From: Rhodobacterales bacterium
GTDB lineage: Bacteria; Pseudomonadota; Alphaproteobacteria; Rhodobacterales; Rhodobacteraceae
DNA: 64,000 nt
Assembly (NCBI GenBank): GCA_021155205.1
Contig: JAJNPS010000011.1
Location: 115,653-179,652, forward strand
Direction of reading: 5' to 3'
In this document: positions 17,041 through 24,719 of the stretch, piece after piece
Layout: each line of letters opens with the position of its first letter
How positions within the stretch are numbered: position 1 is the stretch's first letter
The notes under the pieces: model-generated
Database searches by the model: none
What the model saw: only the letters and a program-made list of their open reading frames with translations
What the model was told of the DNA's origin: nothing
Position numbers and translations under genes: made by a program

Positions 17041-17873
17041 TCGCGCCGGTTCGCCTTGTCCGCTGCCTGCTGGCCCTGCTGATGGTGACGGGCGCCACCT
17101 TTGCGCAGGGCAACAGCGGCCTGGACGAGTTGTCGCGACGCGACGAGATTTTTGGCTGGGAGGCGGTCGGACGCATCGACATCGACCGGGGCGGCTTTTG
17201 TACCGGCGCACTGATCGCGACTGACCTTGTGCTGACTGCGGCGCATTGTGTCTATACCCCCGACGGCACCCCGGTTGACGCCGGACGCATGACCTTTCGC
17301 GCCGGGCTGGCCGGCGACAACGCGATTGCCGAGGTCCGCGTCGCGCGCACCGTGACCCTGCCGTCATTTCGCCCGACCGACCCGGTCGATATCGACTTTG
17401 TGCGCCGCGATGTTGCGCTGTTGCAGTTGGAAACACCCATTCTTGCGGCGGTCGCGGCACCGTTCGCAGTGGAAAACCCCGGCAATGGCGACGAAGTCAG
17501 CGTCGTCTCCTATGCCGAGGGGCGCGAGGACACGCTGTCCTGGCAGCGCGTCTGCGCCGTGCTTGGCAGACGCGATGGCCTGATCGCGGTCGATTGCGAC
17601 GTGACCTTTGGTGCCTCGGGTGCGCCGGTCCTTGACCGTTCTTTCGGGCGGGCGCGGATCGTGTCGATCATCTCGGGCGGGTATCGCGACGCCAAGGACG
17701 CGACCGTCGCCTTTGGCATGGAGCTGCCAAAGGTCGTCGAGGAGTTGAAGGGCCGGCTGCGTCAGGGCGATGTGCTGAGCCAGTCTGCAAACGTCCCCGC
17801 AAAACCCGCGATCCGGCGCATCGGTGCGGGCGAGGCCAACCGCGACATCGGCGCGCGCTTCGTCAGGCCCTGA
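17037..17873 (+). CDS. exported trypsin-like serine protease B (tandem paralogue)
   Basis: A 278-residue paralogue of the preceding protease, overlapping it by ATGA. The signal peptide ends near GATFAQG. The triad is LTAAHCVY (His), VRRDVALLQLE (Asp) and FGASGAPVL (Ser). Again GDSGGP is replaced, here by GASGAP, so both copies lack the canonical acidic residue. Regions VSVVSYAEGREDT and VGIVSYAENRADA of the pair align well, showing duplication. The C-terminus ARFVRP matches AKFVKP of protease A, a shared tail that may be a recognition element. Translational coupling suggests equal dosage and perhaps a heteromer. Substrates are unknown. Confidence 0.88.
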   Translation: MIAPVRLVRCLLALLMVTGATFAQGNSGLDELSRRDEIFGWEAVGRIDIDRGGFCTGALIATDLVLTAAHCVYTPDGTPVDAGRMTFRAGLAGDNAIAEVRVARTVTLPSFRPTDPVDIDFVRRDVALLQLETPILAAVAAPFAVENPGNGDEVSVVSYAEGREDTLSWQRVCAVLGRRDGLIAVDCDVTFGASGAPVLDRSFGRARIVSIISGGYRDAKDATVAFGMELPKVVEELKGRLRQGDVLSQSANVPAKPAIRRIGAGEANRDIGARFVRP

Positions 17874-17886
17874 TCCGCCGGGGGGT

Positions 17887-17915
17887 CTTGAAACCCCGCA
17901 GTCCGTTTCCCAAAT
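17887..17915 (+). promoter_or_regulatory. sigma-32-like heat-shock promoter of hsp20
   Basis: CTTGAAA at 17887-17893 and CCCAAAT at 17909-17915 are separated by 15 bases, close to the RpoH consensus (CTTGAAA, 13-15 bases, CCCATNT). It lies about 97 bases before the Hsp20 start, so the mRNA would have a leader that could hold an RNA thermometer. The CTTGAA also forms the loop of a short GGGGT/ACCCC hairpin, which has no U-run. Confidence 0.65.
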
Positions 17916-18011
17916 CAACGCTATCCGGGTGCCATGATGGGCCCGGCAATCCGCGCCTGGCCCGGTTGACGGGCAGGCAAACCACACATCGCTATGAATA
18001 GGATGACTGCC

Positions 18012-18491
18012 ATGCGCAACTTTGACCTTGCCCCCCTGTACCGTGCAACCGTCGGTTTCGACCGCTTTGCCGACCTGATGGACCGTGTGCTGACCAGTGA
18101 TGTCGCCGCCCCGACCTATCCGCCCTACAACATCGAAAAGCTGGCTGATGACGGCTACCGGATTTCCGTCGCCGTCGCCGGGTTCTCGCCGGACGAGCTG
18201 AGCGTCGAGGTTCGCGACGGCACGCTGGTCGTGACCGCCCGCAAGGAAACCGAGGCGGCCGAGCGCGCCTTCCTGCATCGCGGCATCGCAACCCGCGCCT
18301 TCGAGCGCCGCTTCACGCTGGCCGATCATGTCCGCGTGACCGGGGCGACGCATGAACACGGCATGCTGCATATCGACCTTGTGCGCGAGATGCCCGAGGC
18401 GCTGAAACCCCGCCGGATCGAGATTGCCCGGGGGTCGGATTTCGAGACCAAGGCGGTCGAGAACAAGACCGTCGAGGCTGTGATCAACTGA
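18012..18491 (+). CDS. ibpA: Hsp20 family small heat-shock chaperone
   Basis: A 159-residue alpha-crystallin-domain protein that holds unfolding proteins during stress. The N-terminus MRNFDLAPLYRATVGFDRF is typical of alphaproteobacterial IbpA/HspA. The crystallin domain spans about residues 35-130, with YRISVAVAGFSPDELSV and RAFERRFTLADHVRV. ATG 18012 is chosen because AGGAT lies eight bases upstream and the family sequence begins there; upstream ATGs at 17994 and 18003 are in frame. The gene has its own sigma-32-like promoter at 17887 and a strong terminator at 18515, so it is probably monocistronic and heat-induced. Confidence 0.93.
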   Translation: MRNFDLAPLYRATVGFDRFADLMDRVLTSDVAAPTYPPYNIEKLADDGYRISVAVAGFSPDELSVEVRDGTLVVTARKETEAAERAFLHRGIATRAFERRFTLADHVRVTGATHEHGMLHIDLVREMPEALKPRRIEIARGSDFETKAVENKTVEAVIN

Positions 18492-18514
18492 TCTGACGAT
18501 TCCGAACATGATGA

Positions 18515-18542
18515 GGTCCGCCTGGCGACAGGCGGGCCTTTT
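18515..18542 (+). terminator. intrinsic terminator after hsp20
   Basis: GGTCCGCCTG (18515-18524) pairs with CAGGCGGGCC (18529-18538) around a GCGA loop, giving a ten-base-pair stem followed by TTTT. It sits 24 bases after the Hsp20 stop. It functions on the plus strand; on the minus strand no U-run follows the stem. Confidence 0.9.
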
Positions 18543-18557
18543 GCAGCTTTATGGGCC

Positions 18558-20735
18558 TTATCTGCCCAACGATTCCGCCAGCCGCATCATATTGATCGCC
18601 TCGGCGCGGTAGCCGAAGGCGTCGTCTCCCCGACCCGCAATCGCCAGGGCGATCGCCTGTTCCCAGCCCCAGTCGCCAAGATAGGTCGACCCCTGCAAGA
18701 GTTGTCCGAACCCGGCGATGGCAGCGGCAAAGCGGGCCTCGTCGGTCGCAGGCTCATCCCCGGTGATCGGCGTTTCGATCAGGGTGGAGGTATCGCTGCC
18801 CGGCGCCTTGTAGCGCAGGCGGAGAAAGCCGATCTCGGCGGGGGCGGCCTCGTCGGCAGGGGCAGCGCCATAACGCAACGGATCGTTGCGCAGGGCGGCG
18901 CTGCCGGGGGCCGTCACCTCATAGATCGCCGTGACCTGATGGCCCGCACCGATTTCGCCGGCATCGACGCGGTCGTTGTTGAAATCCTCGCGCGCCAGCG
19001 CCCGGGTCTCGTATCCGATCAGCCGGTACTCGGCGACGGCTGCGGGGTTCCATTCAACCTGGATTTTCACGTCATCGGCGATGGGGAACAGCATGCCCGT
19101 CAACTGGTCCACCAGCACCTTGCGCGCCTCGGACAGGGTGTCGATATAGGCCGCCGTGCCGTTGCCGTTCTGCGCCAGCGACTGCATCACCGCATCGTCA
19201 AGGTTGCCGCGGCCAAAGCCCAGGACGGACAGATAAATCCCCGTCTCGCGCTGTTTTGCGACGTATTTCTCCAGCCCCTCGGGGTCGGACAGGCCCACGT
19301 TGAAATCGCCGTCCGTCGCCAGAAGGACGCGGCTGACCTCGCCGTCACCGGCCATGCGGGCGGCGACCTGATAGGCCAGTTCGATCCCCTCGGCCCCGGC
19401 GGTGGAGCCTCCGGCCGCCAGATTGTCGAGGGCGCGCAGGATCGTGTCCCGCTCTGCCGCGGCGGTGGGCGGCAGCACCTCGCCCGCCGATCCGGCATAG
19501 GCCACCATCGCCACCTGATCCTCGGGCCGCAGTTCCGACAGCGCCAGCGCGATGGACTGTTTCAGCAAGGGCAGCTTGTTCGGCTCATCCATTGATCCCG
19601 ACGTGTCGATCAGGAACACCAGGTTCAGGGGCGGGCGGTCGACGATGGCGGGCAGGGCGCCCTGCAGGCCGATCCGCACAAGGCGCGTGCCTTCGTTCCA
19701 GGGCGTCGGCATCACCGAAATCGCTGCGGCAAAGGGGGCCACGTCGCCGTCGGGGGCAGGGTAGGCATAGGGGAAATAATTCACCATCTCCTCGATCCGA
19801 ACCGCCTCGGACGGCGGGAGTTGGCCCATCGACAGGGACTGACGGATGATCGAATAGGACGCGGTGTCGGTGTCGATGGAGAAGGTGCTGACGGGCTCTT
19901 CGGCAGTTACCTTGACGGGGTTGAGGTCGGCATTGGCGAAGGCTTCGGTGTTGGGTTCGGGCGGGGCGATGGTTTCGTCCACGGGGGCGGGCGCGGCGCT
20001 CGCGGCCATTTCGGGCTGGGCGCGGGTGCGCAGGTCGGACGGGGCGTCGGCCATATACCCTTCGGCGAGTGGCGCTTCGGCATCGAACGATTCCTTGGCG
20101 ACCGCAGCGCCGTAGTCGGCTGACGCACCCGTTGCGGCACCCTGGGTCAGGGCATCTGCCTCCGGTGCGGCGGGGGTCGTTGCTGCAGGTGGCGCGGCTT
20201 CGTCAATTGGCAATGCCGTGGCCATCGCGTCATCGCCAGTCATCGCTCGCGCCAGCGGGGCAGGTTCCTCGCGTGCTTCCGCCGCCATGTCTGAACGTTG
20301 AGGCTCAGCGACCGCGTCCGGAACGGGCTTCGGTTCCTGCGCCACAATCACCGGAACCTCGGGTTTGATCGTCTCGTTTGCCGCTTCACCACCGGACGTC
20401 TTGGGCAAAGGATTGCCATCCACGATGACGCCCGGCTGCACGCCCCGGTTCAACGTCCCCGGTGGCAGCAGGATCACCACCCCAAGGTACAGGGCCGCCA
20501 CGGAAGTCGTCGCCACAAGGCTCGGGCGCAGGTTCAGTTTCGTCAGCATGGTTTTCACTCCCATCCAGAAACCCGCCCGGATTGGGCGGTCCTGACTGGG
20601 ACGCGGGTGCTCGGTCGATCCTTGGAGCCGGTCAAAGTTTTCCATCGCCAGCCGCAGCGCCGCGTCGCGGGCTTGTGGGTCGGGCGCGGGGGCTGCCCGC
20701 AATGCGGCGCGCAGGGCGTCAAGATCGTCGGTCAT
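18558..20735 (-). CDS. single-pass membrane VWA-domain protein (DUF3520 type)
   Basis: A 725-residue protein of the YfbK-like VWA family. A short cytoplasmic N-terminus (about 1-45) precedes one membrane helix near 50-68 (LVATTSVAALYLGVVILLPP), then a long Ala/Pro-rich extracytoplasmic linker to about 290. Next come the vWF_A N-terminal domain (YSIIRQSLSMGQLPPSEAVR), a VWA domain with intact MIDAS DTSGS near residue 375, and a C-terminal DUF3520 region. ATG 20735 has GGAGG seven bases upstream and overlaps the ECF sigma gene stop by ATGA. That pairing and topology resemble anti-sigma arrangements: the N-terminal 45 residues could bind the sigma factor. This is inference; a stand-alone envelope role is also possible. 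Confidence 0.92.
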   Translation of the reverse strand: MTDDLDALRAALRAAPAPDPQARDAALRLAMENFDRLQGSTEHPRPSQDRPIRAGFWMGVKTMLTKLNLRPSLVATTSVAALYLGVVILLPPGTLNRGVQPGVIVDGNPLPKTSGGEAANETIKPEVPVIVAQEPKPVPDAVAEPQRSDMAAEAREEPAPLARAMTGDDAMATALPIDEAAPPAATTPAAPEADALTQGAATGASADYGAAVAKESFDAEAPLAEGYMADAPSDLRTRAQPEMAASAAPAPVDETIAPPEPNTEAFANADLNPVKVTAEEPVSTFSIDTDTASYSIIRQSLSMGQLPPSEAVRIEEMVNYFPYAYPAPDGDVAPFAAAISVMPTPWNEGTRLVRIGLQGALPAIVDRPPLNLVFLIDTSGSMDEPNKLPLLKQSIALALSELRPEDQVAMVAYAGSAGEVLPPTAAAERDTILRALDNLAAGGSTAGAEGIELAYQVAARMAGDGEVSRVLLATDGDFNVGLSDPEGLEKYVAKQRETGIYLSVLGFGRGNLDDAVMQSLAQNGNGTAAYIDTLSEARKVLVDQLTGMLFPIADDVKIQVEWNPAAVAEYRLIGYETRALAREDFNNDRVDAGEIGAGHQVTAIYEVTAPGSAALRNDPLRYGAAPADEAAPAEIGFLRLRYKAPGSDTSTLIETPITGDEPATDEARFAAAIAGFGQLLQGSTYLGDWGWEQAIALAIAGRGDDAFGYRAEAINMMRLAESLGR

Positions 20736-21277
20736 GCCCTTGCCTCCTTTCTCCATTGCGCTTTCAGGCGCGTTTTCACCTGCGCCATCCGCCAGGCCAC
20801 GGTGCCCTCGGACAGTCCCAGCACTGCGCCGGCCTCGGCCTGGGTCAACTCCTCCCCCAGGACCAGCGCCACGGTATCGCGCAGTTCCGGCGGCAGCAGG
20901 GTCATCGCCTGCGCCAGCCACACTTGCGCGTCCCGCTCCACCGCGATCTCGTCCTGCCGCGCCAGTTCCCAATCGCCCCAGCCATCGGCGGCCCTTGTCC
21001 GCACCGCCAGCCTGCGCCGCCGGTCATGGGCGGCGTTCAGCGTGATGCGGTAAAGCCAGGTCGTCAGCTTCGCCTCGCCCCGCCAGGCGCGGAGTTTGGC
21101 GGGCAGGGCGGCAAAGATATCCTGCGTCAGATCCTCGGCCTCGGTCTTGGAGCCGGACAACCGCCAGGCAAAGCCGAAAACCCGGTCGTAATGGCGATGG
21201 ACCAGCGCCGAAAACGCCGCCCGGTCGCCACTGCAGGCCGCAAGGGCCAGATCCTCGTCGGGCACATCCATCCGCAT
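20732..21277 (-). CDS. ECF-family RNA polymerase sigma factor
   Basis: A 181-residue extracytoplasmic-function sigma factor. Region 2 shows DRVFGFAWRLSGSKTEAEDLTQDIF and WLYRITLNAAHDRRRR; region 4 shows LLPPELRDTVALVLGEELTQAE followed by GLSEGTVAWRMAQVKTRLK, the helix-turn-helix for -35 recognition. Three closely spaced starts exist (GTG 21280, ATG 21277, ATG 21271); ATG 21277 is used without strong support. It overlaps the downstream VWA membrane protein by ATGA, and no classical anti-sigma gene is adjacent. Autoregulation is likely by analogy, but I could not identify the -35/-10 pair in the 55-base upstream gap. Confidence 0.93.
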   Translation of the reverse strand: MRMDVPDEDLALAACSGDRAAFSALVHRHYDRVFGFAWRLSGSKTEAEDLTQDIFAALPAKLRAWRGEAKLTTWLYRITLNAAHDRRRRLAVRTRAADGWGDWELARQDEIAVERDAQVWLAQAMTLLPPELRDTVALVLGEELTQAEAGAVLGLSEGTVAWRMAQVKTRLKAQWRKEARA

Positions 21278-21332
21278 CACGTTAGGTCAGACGCACCGCG
21301 CGCGGCAATCCTTGGCGGGGGAGAGAAAATAG

Positions 21333-22565
21333 TTACTCGTCCTTGCGGATTTCGTCCGGAATGGGGGTCAACCCATAGGGCGCGGCGATTTTCCAGATGT
21401 GATCCGGCACCATGTTCTTCAACCGCGCCGGATGTGCACGGCGCAGGTGCAGGATCGTCTCGATCGCCTTCATCTCCACCCGCGCACGTGCAAATTCCAG
21501 CCCCTTTGGCCCGATGCGCGGCTGCAGCCAGGCCATGATGGGCCGCAGCCAGTCGGGCATCCGGCGGAGCGGCAGGCCCCCCGCGGCAAGCTCGGTGTTG
21601 ACCATGAAGCCCTTGACCGCACCTGTCCGCTTGCCCTTATCGGTCAGGGGTTTCGTCACCAGCCGATCCGCGACCCCCGCCAGCAGTTCCGCCCCCCGAT
21701 CATTGCGCACGATGATCCACTGGTCGCCATCGCCACCCATGTAGCCGACCGTGATGTCCGACAGCCGGTTGGTGTAGTCGACGCAGGTCTTGCAGGTCAT
21801 CGGAAAGAAATCTGCCGGAAGGGTGGACAGCGGCAGTTTCAGGAACGGAATGAACCGGGGCTTGCGGCCATCGTCATAGCGGATTTCCACCCGGTAATCG
21901 GCGCGGAACTCCAGATAGCTGACGCGATCCGGGGTCGGATCGACCAGGACAAGGAACTGGTGAAAATGTTCGGTCGTCGTGTTGTCCGAACAGGGCGTGC
22001 CGATGACATAGATGCGCTCGAACCCCAGCTCCGTCTCCAATGCGCGCAGGGCATAGACCTGGCAGGGGATGCCGATCAGCGCGATGCGCTTGTGACCAGC
22101 GGCGCGCGCAGGTTCCAGCAGGGCCAGCGTCGGTGCATAGCCCATCCGCATGCCCCGTGCGCCGGCCATAGCAGCGGGATCGGTGATCAGCACCGGGCGA
22201 GGTTTCCAGCGGTCATCCGGGTCAGGCCCAACGGCCAGCACGGCGGTCACAAGCCCCGCCTCCAGCGCATGGGCGGCCAGCGCCGTTGTGATGCCGGTCC
22301 ACTGTGCATCCGGGTCAGGGGGTGCCAGCCGCGCCCGCAGCATCGCGCAGGTGACGCCAAAGAACCCCTCATCCGTGGCATCCTGTGGCAGGCGGCCATG
22401 TACCCGTGCCTCCAGTCCGGGATAATCCGGCCGGATGAACTGACAGGCCCGCCCGCAGGCCTTGCCATCGCCGATCCGCGAAATGCCGCAATCGGTGCAA
22501 AGCCCGGGACGTGCTGCCCCGCCGATCAGCGGCGCAACAAGGCCAGTGGGGTTCATCTTGTTCAT
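21333..22565 (-). CDS. bciB: F420-hydrogenase beta-like protein, BciB candidate
   Basis: A 410-residue member of the FrhB / F420-dehydrogenase beta family. The N-terminal cysteine block GLCTDCGISRIGDGKACGRAC and the central TPCSDNTTTEHFHQF and MTCKTCVDYTN, followed by DITVGYMGGDGDQW, resemble the cyanobacterial Slr1923 / BciB type of ferredoxin-dependent 8-vinyl reductase, which reduces the C8 vinyl group of (bacterio)chlorophyll precursors. ATG 22565 follows GGAGGGAAGG closely and starts the family-like sequence. It stands alone, with no other bacteriochlorophyll genes in the window. The family call is firm and BciB activity moderate: relatives may reduce other substrates in non-phototrophs. 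Confidence 0.85.
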   Translation of the reverse strand: MNKMNPTGLVAPLIGGAARPGLCTDCGISRIGDGKACGRACQFIRPDYPGLEARVHGRLPQDATDEGFFGVTCAMLRARLAPPDPDAQWTGITTALAAHALEAGLVTAVLAVGPDPDDRWKPRPVLITDPAAMAGARGMRMGYAPTLALLEPARAAGHKRIALIGIPCQVYALRALETELGFERIYVIGTPCSDNTTTEHFHQFLVLVDPTPDRVSYLEFRADYRVEIRYDDGRKPRFIPFLKLPLSTLPADFFPMTCKTCVDYTNRLSDITVGYMGGDGDQWIIVRNDRGAELLAGVADRLVTKPLTDKGKRTGAVKGFMVNTELAAGGLPLRRMPDWLRPIMAWLQPRIGPKGLEFARARVEMKAIETILHLRRAHPARLKNMVPDHIWKIAAPYGLTPIPDEIRKDE

Positions 22566-22682
22566 CGCGCCTTCCCTCCAGCCGTGCCGGCACGACCTTA
22601 GGCGCATCGGGCATCCGGGCAAGCGGGTTTTGCCGGTCGTTCCCGCGCTGCGCGGTGCAACACGATCCCCCGACAACAAGTT

Positions 22683-22728
22683 GCCCCGCCGCTGGGAACC
22701 GCTGGGGGAAAGCGGCGTGCGGCGGGGC
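22683..22728. repeat. nested inverted repeat in the 22566-22811 gap
   Basis: GCCCCGCCGC (22683-22692) and GCGGCGGGGC (22719-22728) are perfect inverted repeats. A smaller CCGCT/AGCGG pair (22699-22703 and 22711-22715) is nested inside. The element sits between two minus-strand genes in a 246-base gap that otherwise shows no gene. It could be a mobile palindromic unit or an RNA structure. No U-run marks it as a terminator. Confidence 0.4.
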
Positions 22729-22811
22729 GATCCGACCCGATGATGGCAGCCTGCCCGGGGAGGTCAGGCGCACCAAGATGCAAGGGGTCGGGGTCTATGG
22801 ACGGGCCGGGA

Positions 22812-23309
22812 TCAGTAGATCAGCCCGTCGTAAATCGTGTAGGCGCCGCCAGTCGACTCCAGGTTGCGCACCGCACCCTCGTCGCGGGCAAAGGCCACGA
22901 CGGCACGGTAAGTGGCGGGACCGAATGCCCCGTCTGCACGCCCGGAATAGTAGCCATAGGCCGCAAGCCGTTTCTGGATCAGGCGGCGTTCCGCGCTGGA
23001 ATAGCTTTGAAACGCGCGTGCGGCGGCAGTGTTGTAGATCGACGCCGACGGCTGCTGATGGGTCGGCGCGCGGTAGACCGGCTGCGGCTGCGGATCGACG
23101 TAGTACATCGGTGCGGGCGCGCGGTTGTTACGCTTGACCTGCTTGATGATCTGATCAGCGATGACGGCTGCGGCGACGCCGGCCACGAAACTCTGTTCCT
23201 TTTCGCCCCAGGCATGGGCAGGGCTGGCCGGAAGGGCGACGATGGACAGGGCGGCAAGTGCCGCGACGGTCGAGCGTTTCAGGGTGGTCAGGGCGTTTGC
23301 GGGCAGCAT
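22812..23309 (-). CDS. secreted peptidoglycan-binding domain protein
   Basis: A 165-residue exported protein. A signal peptide (TVAALAALSIVALPASPAHA) is followed by a low-complexity Pro/Gln-rich segment (VDPQPQPVYRAPTHQQPS). The C-terminal PG_binding_1-like domain carries ERRLIQKRLAAYGYYSGRAD and GAFGPATYRAVVAFARDEG. ATG 23309 is preceded by AGGAAG at good spacing; the frame stays open far upstream without family features. No catalytic domain is present, so it probably anchors to or modulates the cell wall. A 15-base tandem repeat lies in its leader. Confidence 0.85.
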   Translation of the reverse strand: MLPANALTTLKRSTVAALAALSIVALPASPAHAWGEKEQSFVAGVAAAVIADQIIKQVKRNNRAPAPMYYVDPQPQPVYRAPTHQQPSASIYNTAAARAFQSYSSAERRLIQKRLAAYGYYSGRADGAFGPATYRAVVAFARDEGAVRNLESTGGAYTIYDGLIY

Positions 23310-23320
23310 GGTGCTTCCTT

Positions 23321-23350
23321 TCGGGGTTGATCTGTTCGGGGTTGATCTGT
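23321..23350. repeat. two-copy 15-base tandem repeat in a gene leader
   Basis: TCGGGGTTGATCTGT occurs twice without interruption, 12 bases before the ATG (minus strand) of the peptidoglycan-binding protein. It overlaps the expected 5' leader or promoter-proximal region. Such repeats can vary in copy number by slippage, or provide paired binding sites; neither is shown. Confidence 0.55.
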
Positions 23351-23416
23351 CGCCCCGCCATTGGGGCATGACAACCACATGGGGTCGCATCCCCCCGCTA
23401 TGCAAAATCGCCGCGA

Positions 23417-23431
23417 TGTTATCGAATAACA
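23417..23431. promoter_or_regulatory. 15-base palindrome upstream of the PG-binding gene
   Basis: TGTTAT-CGA-ATAACA is a perfect palindrome with a three-base centre, AT-rich against its surroundings. It lies about 108 bases before the ATG of the minus-strand peptidoglycan-binding gene, in a 208-base gap. It may be a transcription factor site; the regulator is unknown. Confidence 0.35.
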
Positions 23432-23517
23432 CCTTTTGGATCAGATGGTTGGATGCAAATCGCCGATCTGGGGCAAAGCGTGGAAGGCGGTTGCGACCGA
23501 CCTTTTGGGCCTGAGGT

Positions 23518-24645
23518 TTACCCGTTGATACCGGCAAGACAGGCGCCAAGCCGCCGCAACCCCTCGTCCAGCCGCGCGCCGGGACCACCCCCGACCCCGA
23601 GTCGCAGGTGCTGCGGCAGCCCGTAGGCGGTCCCCGGCAGCACAAACGTCCGGTAAGGCGCGGCAAGCAGACGGCGGGCAAAGGGTTCCGCGTCCATGCC
23701 CGCCAGGCGGGCAAGGCCGATCAGCCCGGCCTCTGGGCGGGTCCAGGTCAGCCGGGGCTGGTCCGCGACAAAGCGGTCAAGCAGCGCCAGGCTGGTCCGC
23801 GCCTCCGCCCGCGCGACGTCCAGCGCCGATGCCAGCCGGTCGGGGCGCAGGGCAATCCCGGCGATCTGCTCGCCCAGGGTGTTCATGATCTCGGAGCCGT
23901 TCTCGCGCAGGATCATCGCGTCGCGCAAAAGGCGCGCGTCGCGGGTGATCAGCCATCCGGTGCGCAATCCCTGCAGCCCCAGCGCCTTGGACACCGACCC
24001 CGTGGTGATGCCGCGCGGATAAAGACCTGCAACCGAGGGCGGTCGCGGACCTGCCCATTCCAGCCCTGCATAAACCTCGTCCACCAGCAGATGCGCGCCG
24101 ACGCGGTCCGCGATTGCGACGATCCGTTGCAGGTCCGCCGCCGGGATCAGGCTTCCCGTCGGATTGTTGGGATTGGTCAGGAAGATCAGCCGGGTCTGGG
24201 TCGTGACAACCCTGGCCAGCGCGTCCGGATCAAGCCGCCAGCCGTCCTTTTCGGCCCGTGTCACCGTCCGCAGATTGGCCCCGATGGCGCGCGCCATGAC
24301 GGCCACCTGCGGCCAGCCCGGCGCGTCGGTCACAACCTCGTCACCCGCCGACAAAAGCTGGCGGAACACCAGATAGTTCGCCTCGGCAGCGCCGGCGGTG
24401 ATCAGCACATCATCGGGATCGCAGGACCCGGCCAGACCCGCCTGGTCGATCACCCGCTGGCGCAAGGCGGGCAGGCCCTGAAAACTGGTGCCATTCCAGT
24501 CAAGCGACAGGTCCGGGTCAAGGTCGCCGACAAAGTCGCCCAAGGTCGGAGAGCGTGACAGCGAGAACCCGATGAAGCATTCCGGAGGTTCGGCGGCGGT
24601 GGTTTCAAGCAGGTATTCGAACAGCTTGTGGATCGTGACCTTCAT
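23518..24645 (-). CDS. PLP-dependent aminotransferase, class I/II fold
   Basis: A 375-residue fold-type I aminotransferase. The cofactor blocks are visible: TAGAAEANYL (phosphate loop region), IFLTNPNNPTGSLIP, LLVDEVYAGLEW (Asp binding the pyridine nitrogen) and TTGSVSKALGLQGLRTGW with the Schiff-base lysine. The C-terminal GTAYGLPQHLRLGVGG holds the substrate-carboxylate arginine. The ATG at 24645 follows GGGGGA. It is last in a minus-strand group with SDR, cupin and GST-like genes, separated from the SDR by a 72-base AT-rich leader with three inverted repeats. The amino donor is not identifiable from sequence. Confidence 0.9.
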   Translation of the reverse strand: MKVTIHKLFEYLLETTAAEPPECFIGFSLSRSPTLGDFVGDLDPDLSLDWNGTSFQGLPALRQRVIDQAGLAGSCDPDDVLITAGAAEANYLVFRQLLSAGDEVVTDAPGWPQVAVMARAIGANLRTVTRAEKDGWRLDPDALARVVTTQTRLIFLTNPNNPTGSLIPAADLQRIVAIADRVGAHLLVDEVYAGLEWAGPRPPSVAGLYPRGITTGSVSKALGLQGLRTGWLITRDARLLRDAMILRENGSEIMNTLGEQIAGIALRPDRLASALDVARAEARTSLALLDRFVADQPRLTWTRPEAGLIGLARLAGMDAEPFARRLLAAPYRTFVLPGTAYGLPQHLRLGVGGGPGARLDEGLRRLGACLAGING

Positions 24646-24660
24646 CTGTCCCCCGCTAGC

Positions 24661-24719
24661 TCAAGAGTCTTGGGTAAAACTCTTGAAAAACTCCTTGTTC
24701 AAGGAATTTGGAATTCCTT
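24661..24719 (-). promoter_or_regulatory. attenuator-like leader with three inverted repeats
   Basis: Read on the minus strand, AAGGAATT-CCA-AATTCCTT (24701-24719) overlaps TCCTTG-AA-CAAGGA (24692-24705), which is followed by GTTTTT. A third perfect 8-bp stem, TCAAGAGT/ACTCTTGA with a 10-base loop (24661-24686), comes next, just before the aminotransferase ribosome site. The first two stems share bases and cannot form together, and the second has a U-run: the pattern of an antiterminator/terminator switch. The stems are AT-rich and the terminator stem is weak. Pairing is seen; regulation is inferred. Confidence 0.45.

Noticed and set aside
17881..17898. GGGGT-CTTGAA-ACCCC hairpin as terminator of the protease pair
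   Set aside because: Short stem and no U-run; the loop better fits the -35 of the hsp20 promoter.
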